A stretch of 64,000 bases of DNA, taken from NCBI GenBank assembly GCA_018141785.1, contig CP073341.1, forward strand, positions 1,783,422-1,847,421, given 5' to 3'. Below the pieces are notes generated by a model. The model was not told where the DNA came from, ran no database searches, and was given only the letters and a program-made list of their open reading frames with translations. Shown here piece after piece: positions 35,064 through 44,360 of this stretch. Numbering within the stretch: position 1 is the stretch's first letter; every line of letters starts with the position of its first letter. A program made the position numbers and the translations under genes. The DNA comes from Candidatus Paraprochloron terpiosi LD05. Lineage in GTDB: Bacteria; Cyanobacteriota; Cyanobacteriia; Cyanobacteriales; Prochloraceae.

Positions 35064-35516
35064 TTATTTGTTAAAGAACAGAAGTTTGACAACACCGCTG
35101 ACAAAACCGATAAATATAGCTGTCACACTAGCTTTACTGACAAACTCTGATGTTTCTAGTCGTTTTTCCCAACCATTGATTTTTTCATCCATTTTTTTGT
35201 CCATAGCCTTGATTTTTTCTTCCACACCATTGATTTTTTCATCCATTTTTTTGTCCATAGCCTTGATTTTTTCTTCCACACCATTTATTTTCTCGTCTAT
35301 TTTTTTGTCCACACCATTGATTTTTTCATCCATAGCCTTGATTTTTTCTTCCAGGACTTTTATTTCTCCTTTAACCTCCGCAAAACGAGTATCAACCCTG
35401 GCAAAACCTACATCAACTTTCTTATCTAAATCCCCAATGTCATTCTTGACATTCCCAACTTCATTGGTTAAGTTGACAATTAATTGTTCCAATCTGGCAA
35501 AATTTGAGTCAGTCAT
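35064..35516 (-). CDS. Coiled-coil protein with C-terminal membrane anchor, copy B
   Basis: Same architecture as the neighbouring copy: MTDSNFARLEQLIVNLTNEV, then 18-residue units (DEKINGVEEKIKAMDKKM), then the identical anchor ASVTAIFIGFVSGVVKLLFF. The number and spacing of the repeat units differ from copy A. AGGAG precedes the ATG at 35516. The plus strand shows long Ser/Leu-rich open frames here, which are only shadows of the repeats. Confidence 0.72.
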   Translation of the reverse strand: MTDSNFARLEQLIVNLTNEVGNVKNDIGDLDKKVDVGFARVDTRFAEVKGEIKVLEEKIKAMDEKINGVDKKIDEKINGVEEKIKAMDKKMDEKINGVEEKIKAMDKKMDEKINGWEKRLETSEFVSKASVTAIFIGFVSGVVKLLFFNK

Positions 35517-35566
35517 GGTTTTCTCCTGTTCAACTTCTGATATAGCCATGTGTTTCCACTATACAA

Positions 35567-36199
35567 TCATATAACTGTCGGGTGTTGTCCGTAAAATGGC
35601 AGTGCTGAAGACCAGTGGGGGCGCTTTCCTTGTTGCCAATCCAGATATGCTAATTCTAGGATACTACTTACGGTAGCCCCTAAATTAACTGGAGCATGAA
35701 TTAATTGGTACGGCATTTCTAAATTAGCTAAAGTTTGCTCCCAAGTAGGGGGTTTCATGGTAATATCTGGTAAATGCTCTTGCAAACCAACGCCGTCAGA
35801 AGCTACCCTATAGATAGCCCCAAATAATTGACCCCTTCTGGCTTCCATTTGGACAGCCATCGCCCTTTCTTGTTTCTTTTCAGACCAAGCTATAGCTGCT
35901 AGGGTAGAGATAGGAAAGAGAGGAAGATCTAACTGTTGGGCTATAATTCGCGCCGTAACTACACCAATGCGAGTACCAGTAAAGCCCCCCGGACCTTTAG
36001 CAACAGCAATAAAGCCCAAATTAGACCAATTTTTTGCTCCCAGAAACTCCACCAAATATTGATGTAAATGGGTGGATAAGTCTCGTCCTAAATCCCACAC
36101 TTCCGTGGAAGTATCCCCAGCAAAGTTGCTCAGAGCAATACCCAATTGAGGGCTGGTAGTATGGAGAGCAAGACCGTATTTCTTCATGTCGAGAGTCAT
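35567..36199 (-). CDS. tsaB: tRNA threonylcarbamoyladenosine biosynthesis protein TsaB
   Basis: About 210 residues. MKKYGLALHTTSPQLGIAL begins the ASKHA fold, and FIAVAKGPGGFTGTRIGVVT is the TsaB signature (GPGSFTGLRIG). LFPISTLAAIAWSEKK and MEARRGQLFGAIYRV follow, matching the 'D A R' loop region. With TsaD and TsaE it forms t6A37 in ANN-decoding tRNAs. The start at 36199 (MTLDMKKYG) or 36187 is likely; the longer frame is repeat-derived. Confidence 0.9.
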   Translation of the reverse strand: MTLDMKKYGLALHTTSPQLGIALSNFAGDTSTEVWDLGRDLSTHLHQYLVEFLGAKNWSNLGFIAVAKGPGGFTGTRIGVVTARIIAQQLDLPLFPISTLAAIAWSEKKQERAMAVQMEARRGQLFGAIYRVASDGVGLQEHLPDITMKPPTWEQTLANLEMPYQLIHAPVNLGATVSSILELAYLDWQQGKRPHWSSALPFYGQHPTVI

Positions 36200-36238
36200 A
36201 GTAGAATGTTTCGCGCAAAGGTATTTAATGGTAGGTAG

Positions 36239-36356
36239 TAGGTTGGGTAGAGCGTAAGCGTTACCCAACAAAAATCTCCTGGGCTGTTGGGTTTCGTTGT
36301 CTTAACCCAATCTACAATTTTGGTAACTGGTTACTGCTCACTGGTAACTGTTTCAG
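36239..36356. repeat. TAGGTTGGG-family repeat joined to heptamer repeat
   Basis: 36239-36316 holds an inverted-type repeat (GGTTGGGTAGAGCG ... GGGTTTCGTTGTC ... AACCCAATCTACA). It resembles copies at 43199 and 45640. 36321-36356 is (AACTGGT)-type heptamer repeat, which encodes the last residues of the DnaE N-half. Confidence 0.65.
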
Positions 36357-38960
36357 TTCTAGTTGCCGTTGAAATATTTCCTCAATGGGGAGCATTTCAC
36401 CGTCGGTGGTCATGAATTTGTGGTCCATGGTAGCGCGAATCACTGAACCATCTGCTAAAGTATAGGCAAATACTTCCTGTTCTCCTCGATTATGCCATTG
36501 AGCTATGGGCTGAGTATAGACTAACCCATTCTTGTCTACACTATATACGGTACAATCAATTTTTTGCTCCACAATCTTGCCAATGGGAAGGGGACCATAT
36601 TCTACTGTGAGGATTTCCGTATCGTAGCTTAAGCAATATTCGGCAAACTGAATCATCTGTTGGAATAATTCTTGAGCAATTTCTGGTTTGACACCGTTTT
36701 TGGAGGCTCCATCGATAAAAGTCTCTCGCTGCTTTTCCATTTCAGCCACCTTCTTTTTACCCATGGCTCGTCGCAGTAAATCTGCTTGTCCTAAGGAATA
36801 CCCAGCCAAGTCCTGCGCCATCTTCATGATTTGTTCTTGATAACACAGTATGCCATAGGTTTCGTTGAGGATTGGCTCTAATAATTTATCTTGATACTCA
36901 ATTTTATGGCGATCGTGTTTCCGTTCAATAAATTTGGGAATCAAACCTGCATCTAAAGGTCCAGGGCGATAGAGAGCTAAAATGGAGGAGATATCTTCAA
37001 TGCCCGAAGGCTTTAAATCCCGCACAATTTGGCGCATACCTTCAGATTCTAATTGAAAGACACCTTCTAAATCCCCTGCTGCCAAGAGTTTATAGGTTTT
37101 CTTCACATCTTCTGGCAATTTCTTCACTTCCCCTTTGGCCATATTTTTCCATGCTTTGATATCCCCTAAGGGGAAATCGTCTACATCTACTGCTTTCCCT
37201 TTATGGTGTTGAATTAATTCTGCTGTTTTTTGAATGGTGGTGAGGTTCTTCAAACCCAAGAAATCCATTTTCAGCAGTCCCAGGAATTCCAAGTCTTCCA
37301 TGAAATACTGGGTAATGACAGCTCCATCATTATTTTTTTGTAGGGGAACGATTTCATCTAAGGGTTCCGAGGAAATGACCACTCCTGCTGCATGAACACC
37401 GAAGGTTTTATTGGTTCCTTCAATGCGTCGAGCCATATCTACCCAGGATTGCACTTCGGGGTCATGCTCATATCTTTTTTTAAACTCCGGTGCGGGAGTT
37501 TCTTCAGAAATCATCACTTTCAGTTTAGCAGGTTTTCCTCTAGCCACGGGAATCATTTTCGCCATGGTATTTACTTTACTCAGGGGGATATTTAAGACTC
37601 TGCCCACATCTCGCAATACTGCTTTGGAAGTCATGCGGTTAAAGGTAATGATTTGGGCGACATTCTCTTCTCCATATTTCTTCGTTACGTATTGGAGCAT
37701 TTCATCCCTTCTGTCAATGCAGAAATCTGTATCGATATCCGGCATAGATTTCCGTTCTGGATTGAGAAAACGCTCAAATAAAAGACCGTGATGTACTGGA
37801 TCGATGTTGGTAATTCTAAGAGCATAGGCTACCAGAGAACCGGCTGCGGAACCACGACCTGGTCCCACGGGAATATCCTGCTCCCGAGCGTATTTTATAT
37901 AGTCCCACACCACCAAGAAGTAGGTGGAAAAACCCATCTGCTGAAGCATTTTCAGTTCATAGGCTAATCTTTCTTTGTAGGTGAGTTCAATTTCATCATT
38001 ATGACGACATTTAAGCCTATCTATCAATCCTAACCAAGCCCTTTCTTCCAGGTAGGCATCAGGAGTATAACCACTGGGAACGGGATATTGGGGAATGCGA
38101 GGTTCCCCCATGATTTTGTAGGGTTGAACTTTATCAGCCACTTCTTGGGTAGTGGCGATCGCCTCAGCAATAACTTCATCTTCTAAGTGGTCCCGGAAGA
38201 GTTGTTTCATCTCTTCCTCTGATTTCAAATACTCAGTACCACTGTAGCGCAGACGTTTCTCTTCTGTAATTAATTTGTTGGTTTGAATGCACAATAAAGC
38301 GTCATGAGCTTCCACGTCGTTGCAGGAGGTAAAATGGGAGTCGTTGGTAGCGATAATTTTTATTTCTAATTCACGGGCGATATTAACAATTTCTACATTA
38401 ACAACCCTATCTTCTTTAAAACCATGGTCTTGAATTTCTAAATAAAAATCTTCCCCAAATACTTCTTTATACCAGGAGGCAGTTTCCCGGGCCAGCTCTA
38501 AATCTCTCTTCAGAATTGCTTGGGGAATTTCTCCTCCCAAACAAGCACTGGTGACAATTAATCCTTCATGATACTGTTCCAGTAATTCCTTATTAATACA
38601 AGGACGGGCAAAAATCCCTTTTCCTTGCATCCCTTGGAGGTGAGAAAGGGTAGTGAGTTTCACCAAATTTCTATATCCTTGGGTATTCTTGGCCAACACA
38701 ACTTGATGATATTTGCGACAGCGACGGTGTTTGACCTGAATATCCCCGTTAATTACATACATTTCATTGCCAATTATTGGCTTAATATTATTATTTATAC
38801 ATACTTTAGTTAAACTAATTGCCCCGTACATAACACCGTGATCCGTCAGGGCGATGGCGGACATACCTAACTCTACCGCTTTAGCTACCAGTGGGTTTAG
38901 TTGAGAAGCCCCATCTAAGAGGCTATAATCACTGTGAACGTGCAAATTAACGAAGGACAT
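36312..38960 (-). CDS. dnaE: DNA polymerase III alpha subunit, N-terminal half with split-intein N-fragment
   Basis: 882 residues. The PHP domain begins [20 protein letters not shown], and the polymerase core includes [16 protein letters not shown] and [20 protein letters not shown] with the catalytic Asp residues. The extein ends at MIQFAEY (residue 775). The intein N-half starts [20 protein letters not shown] and contains TVYSVDKNG and [20 protein letters not shown]. As in many cyanobacteria, it should splice in trans with a DnaE C-half encoded elsewhere. The last 15 or so residues ([15 protein letters not shown]) come from a heptamer repeat. Confidence 0.97.
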   Translation of the reverse strand: MSFVNLHVHSDYSLLDGASQLNPLVAKAVELGMSAIALTDHGVMYGAISLTKVCINNNIKPIIGNEMYVINGDIQVKHRRCRKYHQVVLAKNTQGYRNLVKLTTLSHLQGMQGKGIFARPCINKELLEQYHEGLIVTSACLGGEIPQAILKRDLELARETASWYKEVFGEDFYLEIQDHGFKEDRVVNVEIVNIARELEIKIIATNDSHFTSCNDVEAHDALLCIQTNKLITEEKRLRYSGTEYLKSEEEMKQLFRDHLEDEVIAEAIATTQEVADKVQPYKIMGEPRIPQYPVPSGYTPDAYLEERAWLGLIDRLKCRHNDEIELTYKERLAYELKMLQQMGFSTYFLVVWDYIKYAREQDIPVGPGRGSAAGSLVAYALRITNIDPVHHGLLFERFLNPERKSMPDIDTDFCIDRRDEMLQYVTKKYGEENVAQIITFNRMTSKAVLRDVGRVLNIPLSKVNTMAKMIPVARGKPAKLKVMISEETPAPEFKKRYEHDPEVQSWVDMARRIEGTNKTFGVHAAGVVISSEPLDEIVPLQKNNDGAVITQYFMEDLEFLGLLKMDFLGLKNLTTIQKTAELIQHHKGKAVDVDDFPLGDIKAWKNMAKGEVKKLPEDVKKTYKLLAAGDLEGVFQLESEGMRQIVRDLKPSGIEDISSILALYRPGPLDAGLIPKFIERKHDRHKIEYQDKLLEPILNETYGILCYQEQIMKMAQDLAGYSLGQADLLRRAMGKKKVAEMEKQRETFIDGASKNGVKPEIAQELFQQMIQFAEYCLSYDTEILTVEYGPLPIGKIVEQKIDCTVYSVDKNGLVYTQPIAQWHNRGEQEVFAYTLADGSVIRATMDHKFMTTDGEMLPIEEIFQRQLELKQLPVSSNQLPKL
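36315..36635 (-). other. DnaE split-intein N-fragment coding region
   Basis: 107 codons from the catalytic Cys1 (TGC at 36635-36633) to the stop. Block A is CLSYDTEI; block B is IRATMDHKF with the TxxH-type Thr-His pair. It is the naturally split cyanobacterial DnaE type: the extein-intein boundary is EY/CLSYDTE. The C-half is not in this window. Confidence 0.95.
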
Positions 38961-38985
38961 AGGGTAAATGATGGGTGTTGGGTGT

Positions 38986-39267
38986 TTATATGATAGACAA
39001 AAATTGAATTTGAGGCAAGAGGGGGTCTTTTACTAAACCGATACCCCCATATTGCCACCGTTGCAGCACCCCTTTCAACTGGTCACCGGACAGGGATTCC
39101 ACCCCAAAACTGTCTGTGACTCCCCCTCCGTGAGTATTGAGATAGGTCAGAGCTTGATACTGCTCCTGAAAAGTCAATAAATACTCCACCTCAGTTGTTT
39201 TCGGACGAGCAACCAAATACTTCCCGTCCAGTTTAGACCGAATTAGATAGTGGACTTGGGCAAACAT
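38986..39267 (-). CDS. Conserved-looking hypothetical protein (93 aa)
   Basis: [20 protein letters not shown] and [20 protein letters not shown] open a small mixed alpha/beta protein ending [12 protein letters not shown]. It has no membrane segment. It ends 25 bases before the dnaE start on the same strand and may share its transcript. It is probably a cyanobacterial family of unknown function; no motif can be named. Confidence 0.6.
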   Translation of the reverse strand: MFAQVHYLIRSKLDGKYLVARPKTTEVEYLLTFQEQYQALTYLNTHGGGVTDSFGVESLSGDQLKGVLQRWQYGGIGLVKDPLLPQIQFLSII

Positions 39268-39376
39268 CTATAATAATCTTGGATTGACTTGCTACTATGA
39301 TAACAGTATGATAGCCCGTTAGGAAATTTTTCTGTAAAATAATTTCACGAGGTTAGACAACAAAAAAGCAAACGTC

Positions 39377-40201
39377 ATGCATTTTTTAAAGCAAATGATA
39401 CCACATTGGGTAAAAGTACCTTTAAAGAGATTATATTATCAAGCAACTTTTCATGGCGATAATCTACCAGATTTCATTATCATTGGATCACAGAAATCTG
39501 GCACTACAAGCTTATATTACTATTTGATTCAACACTCTCAGCTTTTGCCGTCACGGATTAAAGAAATCCATTTTTTCGATGACTATTTTGAACTAGGAAC
39601 AGCCTGGTATCGTGCTCAGTTTCGGTCGCCAAATCTTTTTTTGAATCTAAAGCTCTTTGAAGCAACACCTCGTTATCTTTTCCATCCTTTGGCTCCAAAA
39701 CGTATTGTTACGGTTCTCCCTAATCTAAAGATGATTGTTCTCTTGAGAAATCCAACAGACAGAGCCATATCTCATTATTTCATGTCAAAAAGATACAATA
39801 ATGAAGAATTATCTCTTAAAGAAGCCCTGCTGGCAGAGGAGAAAAGATTAAAACCAATAATTCAAAAGCAAGACTACAACAACCCCATTTTTAAAATGAA
39901 CTCCTACAAAAGCCGGGGGCTGTACAAAGAGCAATTGGAAAGATATTTCAAATACTTCCCTAGGCAGCATATTTTTGTTATCAACAGTGAGAAGTTTTTT
40001 GCCCAACCGCAAAATACTCTTAGACAGGTGTTTGAATTTGTAGAAGTGAACCAAGAATTTAAGATTCAAGATTTGCAACCCTGTAACAAAGGATACAACA
40101 AGAGTAAGGTACACCCAGATATCTATGAGTATCTAAACAGCTATTTTCGGCCCCATAATGAAGCTCTATACGAGCTGATTGGGACGCGCTATGATTGGTG
40201 A
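39377..40201 (+). CDS. Sulfotransferase-family protein
   Basis: 274 residues. FIIIGSQKSGTTSLYYYLIQ is the 5'-phosphosulfate-binding loop for PAPS, and MIVLLRNPTDRAISHYFMSK is the 3'-phosphate-binding motif, both well formed. RIKEIHFFDDYFELGTAWYR matches heparan-sulfate-type sulfotransferases (KEIHFFD). There is no signal peptide or membrane anchor. It probably transfers sulfate to a glycan or lipid. Notably, sulfatases occur elsewhere in the window, but there is no direct link. Confidence 0.9.
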   Translation: MHFLKQMIPHWVKVPLKRLYYQATFHGDNLPDFIIIGSQKSGTTSLYYYLIQHSQLLPSRIKEIHFFDDYFELGTAWYRAQFRSPNLFLNLKLFEATPRYLFHPLAPKRIVTVLPNLKMIVLLRNPTDRAISHYFMSKRYNNEELSLKEALLAEEKRLKPIIQKQDYNNPIFKMNSYKSRGLYKEQLERYFKYFPRQHIFVINSEKFFAQPQNTLRQVFEFVEVNQEFKIQDLQPCNKGYNKSKVHPDIYEYLNSYFRPHNEALYELIGTRYDW

Positions 40202-40207
40202 TTTTAT

Positions 40208-40272
40208 AAACCACAGAGACGCAGAGTACGCAGAGAATTTCCTCTCTGCGCCTCTGGGCCTCGGCGTGAAAC
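40208..40272. repeat. CAGAG repeat followed by its inverted copy
   Basis: CCACAGAGACGCAGAGTACG and, after AATTT, the inverted partner CCTCTCTGCGCCTCTGGGCC. Together they can form a long imperfect hairpin between two convergent genes, and could terminate both. Confidence 0.65.
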
Positions 40273-40276
40273 TTTC

Positions 40277-41269
40277 TTATTTCAACTCAGCCAATTTAAT
40301 GCGAGGATCCACTGCTTTCAGCAACAAGTCCGCCAGCAAATTCCCCACAATTAACATAGTAGCACCCATCATCAAACTTCCCATGACTAAATAGATATCT
40401 TGCCCTTGCACTGCTTGCAAAATCAAACGCCCTAAACCTGGCCAATTGAAGAAAAACTCCGCAATAAAGGCACCACCCAACAAACTAGCAAATTCAAAAC
40501 CCAAGAGGGTAATTAAGGGGTTAACAGCATTGCGCAAAGCGTGAACGTAAATAACCCTATCTTCTGGTAATCCTTTTGCCCGGGCAGTTTGAATGTAATC
40601 TTGACGCAACACATCTAATAACTGTCCCCTCGTCAACCGTTGCAGCCCAGCAAAACTGGTGATACTTAGAGCTATAGTAGGTAATATCATGTGCCAACCA
40701 ATATCCAACACTTTCCCTAAGGGGGATAAATAGTTATAATTGATACTAGTCATTCCTCCTATGGGAAACAGAGGGGAAAGATTCTGAGCCACAAATAATA
40801 ATAATAGGGCTGTGATAAAACTGGGAAATCCCTGTCCGAAATAACTCAGAACCCGCAATAATTTGTCTAGGGTGCTGTTTTGCTTTACCGCACTGATTAT
40901 CCCTAAAGGAATGGCGATCGCCCATGTTACTATAATGGAAGCAATTGCTAACAACAGGGTAGCTGGTATTCTTTCCAACAGCAAGGAGGAGACGGGACGC
41001 CAATAGAGGAAGCTGGTACCGAAGTCAAAGTGAGTCACTACCCGCCCCAACCAGCGCCCATACTGAACCAAGGGGGATTTGTCTAAACCAAATTGTTTTA
41101 TCAGTTCTTCCAGTCTCTCCGGGGAAATTTGCGGATTAAGGCGCAAAGTATCCAAATAGTCACCAGGTGCTAATTGAATTATGGCAAAACAGAGGGCGGA
41201 TGCTAAAAATAAAGTCAAAATCGCCTGTCCCAGTCGCTTGAGAACATAGAGCAATGTTTCATTCATCAC
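40277..41269 (-). CDS. ABC transporter permease, DppB/oligopeptide type
   Basis: 330 residues with six transmembrane helices. MMNETLLYVLKRLGQAILTL is the typical DppB N-terminus. PGDYLDTLRLNPQISPERLE is the periplasmic loop, and RLTRGQLLDVLRQDYIQTAR-AKGL is the EAA loop that contacts the ATPase. It would import peptides, nickel or similar solutes with partners not found in this window. No binding protein or ATPase gene adjoins it, so it may be an orphan permease. Confidence 0.92.
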   Translation of the reverse strand: MMNETLLYVLKRLGQAILTLFLASALCFAIIQLAPGDYLDTLRLNPQISPERLEELIKQFGLDKSPLVQYGRWLGRVVTHFDFGTSFLYWRPVSSLLLERIPATLLLAIASIIVTWAIAIPLGIISAVKQNSTLDKLLRVLSYFGQGFPSFITALLLLFVAQNLSPLFPIGGMTSINYNYLSPLGKVLDIGWHMILPTIALSITSFAGLQRLTRGQLLDVLRQDYIQTARAKGLPEDRVIYVHALRNAVNPLITLLGFEFASLLGGAFIAEFFFNWPGLGRLILQAVQGQDIYLVMGSLMMGATMLIVGNLLADLLLKAVDPRIKLAELK

Positions 41270-41296
41270 CTAAGTATTTTATTAAGTATAAATTTA

Positions 41297-41815
41297 TTAG
41301 TATTCAACCAGAGTAATAATTGGTACTTCTGGCAGTTTTTGTCGCCCACCCAAATCTTTTAACTCCATGATAAAGGCAAAACACAAGATTTCGCAGTCCA
41401 ATTTCCTCAACAAGTCTGCTGTAGCCTTAGCCGTACCCCCAGTGGCAATCAAATCGTCTACAATCGCTACTTTAGCTCCCCCTGAGACAGCATCTTGATG
41501 AATTTCCAGGCGATCGGTACCATATTCCAAGTCATACTCTACCCTATGAACCGCAGCAGGCAGTTTCCCAGGTTTGCGCACAGGAATAAATCCCGCATTG
41601 AGCTTATAAGCTAGGGTTGGGGCGAAAATAAAGCCTCGGGACTCCATTCCCACAATATAATCGGGAAATAAACCAGCGGTGGTAAACTTAGCAGACAGAC
41701 TGTCCATAGTGTAGCGCAACCCCTCAGCATCCTTGAGCAGAGTGGTAATATCCCGAAAGAGAATAGACGGTTTAGGAAAGTCGGGTATATCGCGAATGAG
41801 AGATTTGAGATCCAT
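41297..41815 (-). CDS. apt: Adenine phosphoribosyltransferase
   Basis: About 172 residues from [20 protein letters not shown], the family's normal length and start; an ATG 18 bases upstream gives 178. [40 protein letters not shown] and the PRPP-binding motif [20 protein letters not shown] are all conserved. It salvages adenine to AMP. It lies 27 bases before the permease start, so the two may be cotranscribed. Confidence 0.96.
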   Translation of the reverse strand: MDLKSLIRDIPDFPKPSILFRDITTLLKDAEGLRYTMDSLSAKFTTAGLFPDYIVGMESRGFIFAPTLAYKLNAGFIPVRKPGKLPAAVHRVEYDLEYGTDRLEIHQDAVSGGAKVAIVDDLIATGGTAKATADLLRKLDCEILCFAFIMELKDLGGRQKLPEVPIITLVEY

Positions 41816-41903
41816 CTTTATAACAGTTACCACTTGATTATGGCATTATGGCACCAAAGAGAGATTTTCCGCTATTGCCGGAAAGATTAAGATACAAAAT
41901 AAG

Positions 41904-42506
41904 ATGAGTGATGAACCTACCTTAATGTCCCAACTCCCAATTTTATCCAGTCTCGCGGACATTCCCTCTGTAACCCAATGTTCCGTGCGAACTGCACAAC
42001 GACTGGATCTAATGCTGCTAGCTCTGGAAGCCTTGGCAATAGGAGGAGCAGAACGAATGCTGGCCGCTGCTAAAAGGTTACAATTAGAGAATATAATTAA
42101 AAACAGAGTGGTAGTCTGGCGTTTGCGCTGTACTAATCCCTGGCGTCGTTCTTACCACCGCCAACCCCTTACCCTGGAACAAGCTAAAGTCTTAGTAATT
42201 ATCGCAGGAGATTTAGCCAGACAACGGTCAACTTTAATTCGCCAGCTACTCTTAGCAGAACAGCAAATGCTCCAGAAGGGGTTGCCCCTGGGACACCATT
42301 TTCAGCTCTCGGAGTATCTGGAAAGGTTTCGTTCTCACTATAAAGCCAGGATGAATCCCCGCCGTGCTAAGGTAGAGATGTATCTCTCTTCAGAGGAAAA
42401 ATTGAACGCCCTCGCTCTGGAGCTGTTAAATAAGCTATTGTTTTGTACGGGAATCCAAGGGAAGTCGCGGTTTTGGTTTAGTTTGTTTGATGGGGAGATA
42501 GCATGA
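41904..42506 (+). CDS. DUF3038 family protein
   Basis: 200 residues, mostly helical. ALEALAIGGAERMLAAAKRL, VVVWRLRCTNPWRRSYHRQP and LTLEQAKVLVIIAGDLARQR match the cyanobacterial DUF3038 pattern. The stop overlaps the next gene's ATG by four bases (ATGA), and the partner is DUF4335. This pair recurs in cyanobacteria, as I recall, but its function is unknown. Confidence 0.85.
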   Translation: MSDEPTLMSQLPILSSLADIPSVTQCSVRTAQRLDLMLLALEALAIGGAERMLAAAKRLQLENIIKNRVVVWRLRCTNPWRRSYHRQPLTLEQAKVLVIIAGDLARQRSTLIRQLLLAEQQMLQKGLPLGHHFQLSEYLERFRSHYKARMNPRRAKVEMYLSSEEKLNALALELLNKLLFCTGIQGKSRFWFSLFDGEIA

Positions 42507-43183
42507 CGATTCGACGCCAATACAGTTTACCTAATTGCATGTTGGTTTTAGATGGTTTGAGCGAGGATAGTACCCAGAAGATGTCCATTTTGCTCAATGC
42601 AGAATGCCATTTTCTTGGTGTGAACCAAGTACTCAGCGGTGGTAAGGTGTTTTTAACCAATCTAGTAGAGACGGTGAGTGCTTATGGACAGGGGTGTTTG
42701 AGTGGACTATATTCCCCTCAAAGGGAGCATGGAAAGGAAGAGGAGGAGAAAGTATCTATAGAACCTGTCCCCGGTAAATATTTACATCGCTTAACTTGGG
42801 AATCCCCCTCAGAGGAACAGAAGGTGGAAGTTGAGCTGACAACAGTGCAGTTATTCGACTTGCTGGAAGCAGTGGATCAGTTGTTTGCAGATACCCAAAC
42901 TTTACCAGATTTGACTTTGCAGTTGCAGTCAGTGAGTAAGCGCTATCGTCAGAGAGAAGAACCGCTCCTACAGCGCGCTACTCCACCGATTTTGGGCATT
43001 GGTAGTTTTGTCCTAGCGGCGATCGCCTTCGTCTTCTTCCCTGTTCCCGAAGTACCTCAACCGGAAGAACCCAAACCAGAGGAAAGCACCACTGAGACTG
43101 TGCCCCTAGAAGGTACTCCTACTAATATTCCTGTTACTATTCCTCCCCCGAAACCTACCCCTACTCCTGATAGTTTAGAATAA
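42503..43183 (+). CDS. DUF4335 family membrane-anchored protein
   Basis: 226 residues. MTIRRQYSLPNCMLVLDGLS is the DUF4335 opening. A single transmembrane helix (ILGIGSFVLAAIAFVFFPV, about residues 170-190) is followed by a Pro/Glu/Thr-rich tail (PEEPKPEESTTETVPLEGTP). It is translationally coupled to the DUF3038 gene, suggesting the two proteins work together at the membrane. Confidence 0.85.
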   Translation: MTIRRQYSLPNCMLVLDGLSEDSTQKMSILLNAECHFLGVNQVLSGGKVFLTNLVETVSAYGQGCLSGLYSPQREHGKEEEEKVSIEPVPGKYLHRLTWESPSEEQKVEVELTTVQLFDLLEAVDQLFADTQTLPDLTLQLQSVSKRYRQREEPLLQRATPPILGIGSFVLAAIAFVFFPVPEVPQPEEPKPEESTTETVPLEGTPTNIPVTIPPPKPTPTPDSLE

Positions 43184-43198
43184 ATAAATGTTTTAAGT

Positions 43199-43240
43199 GT
43201 AGGTTGGGTTGAGGCACGAAACCCAACAGCCAGCAACCTA
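43199..43240. repeat. TAGGTTGGGTT-family dispersed repeat
   Basis: AGGTTGGGTTGAGGCACGAA followed by ACCCAACAGCCAGCAACCT. It matches 45640-45710 closely and 36239-36316 in part. It forms a GTTGGGTT/AACCCAAC hairpin. Confidence 0.7.
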
Positions 43241-43322
43241 GAGTAGTAGGATGGACAATTGAGTAGAAAAGTTATAACCAATTGTTGGAATTATAATTCC
43301 CATTGCTTATCAACATTTCTGT

Positions 43323-43631
43323 TCACTGGATATGTTTAATCCAAGCTAAAACCGCTGTTTCAAACTCCTCTAAGGACACCGTATAAACGGGACTATTCTC
43401 ATCAAACTCATCTTCTAACCGCGCAGACGTTGCAGAGAGTGTCAAACAAAATGCATTACCACTGCGCTCCCATTCCCGTAGCTTCCCAGCTCGCACTGCT
43501 GCCACTTTCTCCGCCAATTCCTGGGCCCACACCGGACTGTGCTGGATATCCAGCACCAGAAATGCCAGCAGTCTCTCGTGGGCTGGATCTTCGGGGCGGC
43601 GATTGGGCCAGGAGAATTGATTCTCAGTCAT
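43323..43631 (-). CDS. YacL/UPF0231-like small protein coupled to the EndoU gene
   Basis: 102 residues: MTENQFSWPNRRPEDPAHER, VRAGKLREWERSGNAFCLTL, DENSPVYTVSLEEFETAVLA. The 'W.R.G..F.L' and acidic 'F' strands resemble the UPF0231/YacL family, though that call is tentative. Its ATG overlaps the EndoU gene's stop by one base (TAATG), implying translational coupling. That arrangement suggests a partner or immunity protein for the nuclease. Confidence 0.6.
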   Translation of the reverse strand: MTENQFSWPNRRPEDPAHERLLAFLVLDIQHSPVWAQELAEKVAAVRAGKLREWERSGNAFCLTLSATSARLEDEFDENSPVYTVSLEEFETAVLAWIKHIQ

Positions 43632-44193
43632 TATTGCCTCAAGGGAAATGCCGTGTTGACATTCCCATTATTGAGCAATCCGAGGGCGACGGTAAAAATA
43701 CTATCATCCTTTGCTTGACAATAGTCTACACCGCTCCCTTGGGGATGGTTGGGGCCACAATTTGCCCAATTAGGTGCCTCTTCTGGACAGAAGGTGGGAT
43801 GGTTTGCTGCATAGAGAATCGAGTGTACCACTTGACTATAGGTGCAACCGTCGGGAAAGAAGGTGGAAAACTTATCTTTGTGAGAATACCCCCGATAACT
43901 CCAACGCCCACCATAAATTCCTTGGCTGTTTTTCGGCTGGGTGACAACGACCTGGGCGATAGTTACTGGATTTTGACCATTGGGACGGGAGTGAATCCCT
44001 TTGCCCTCCCATTGCGCCATTCCCCACAGAAAATATGGCGAAGATTTACAGGGGGATTGGAGGAAGACCAGTGACGTAGGGCAGGGCAGTTTACCTGTGC
44101 GTCAGCAGGATGATGAATAACTAGGGTTATAGTGAGTGTTGCCAGCACAGAGATTAAAAAAGTGGCCAAATATTTATTATGCTGCTTAAACAT
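43631..44193 (-). pseudogene. Secreted EndoU-type nuclease, frameshifted
   Basis: An N-terminal signal peptide (YLATFLISVLATLTITLVIH, then HPADAQ/VN) is followed by NLRHIFCGEWRNGRAKGF, the EndoU start with its catalytic His region. The domain should continue HSRPNGQNPVTIAQVVVTQP, then GIYGGRWSYRGYSHKDKFST, but loss of one T near 43994 (GGATTTCAC read as GGATTCAC) shifts the frame and gives a stop after FTPVPMVKIQ. The second frame is otherwise intact to FPLRQ. EndoU proteins are RNases that serve as toxins in several bacterial systems. Confidence 0.75.
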
Positions 44194-44360
44194 GAAATAG
44201 TTAGATTAGTTGAGTTTGTATTTAGTCTACACTAAATTAGAGCAATTGGTAAAATAGTTAATCAACATTGATGCCTTGTTCAACATGGCTTTGACCTATA
44301 CCCACTCACTTTTGCAAAAAGGTGCTATTATGGAAATTAGTTGAATTTAGAGGGACAAAT

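Noticed and set aside
34473-35574. Long plus-strand open frames rich in Ser, Phe and Ile with repeated units
   Set aside because: They are antisense shadows of the minus-strand coiled-coil genes. The minus strand has ribosome-binding sites, heptad structure and a membrane anchor.
36200-36271. Longer N-terminus for TsaB
   Set aside because: The extra residues derive from a dispersed repeat, and the family starts at MKKYGLALHTT.
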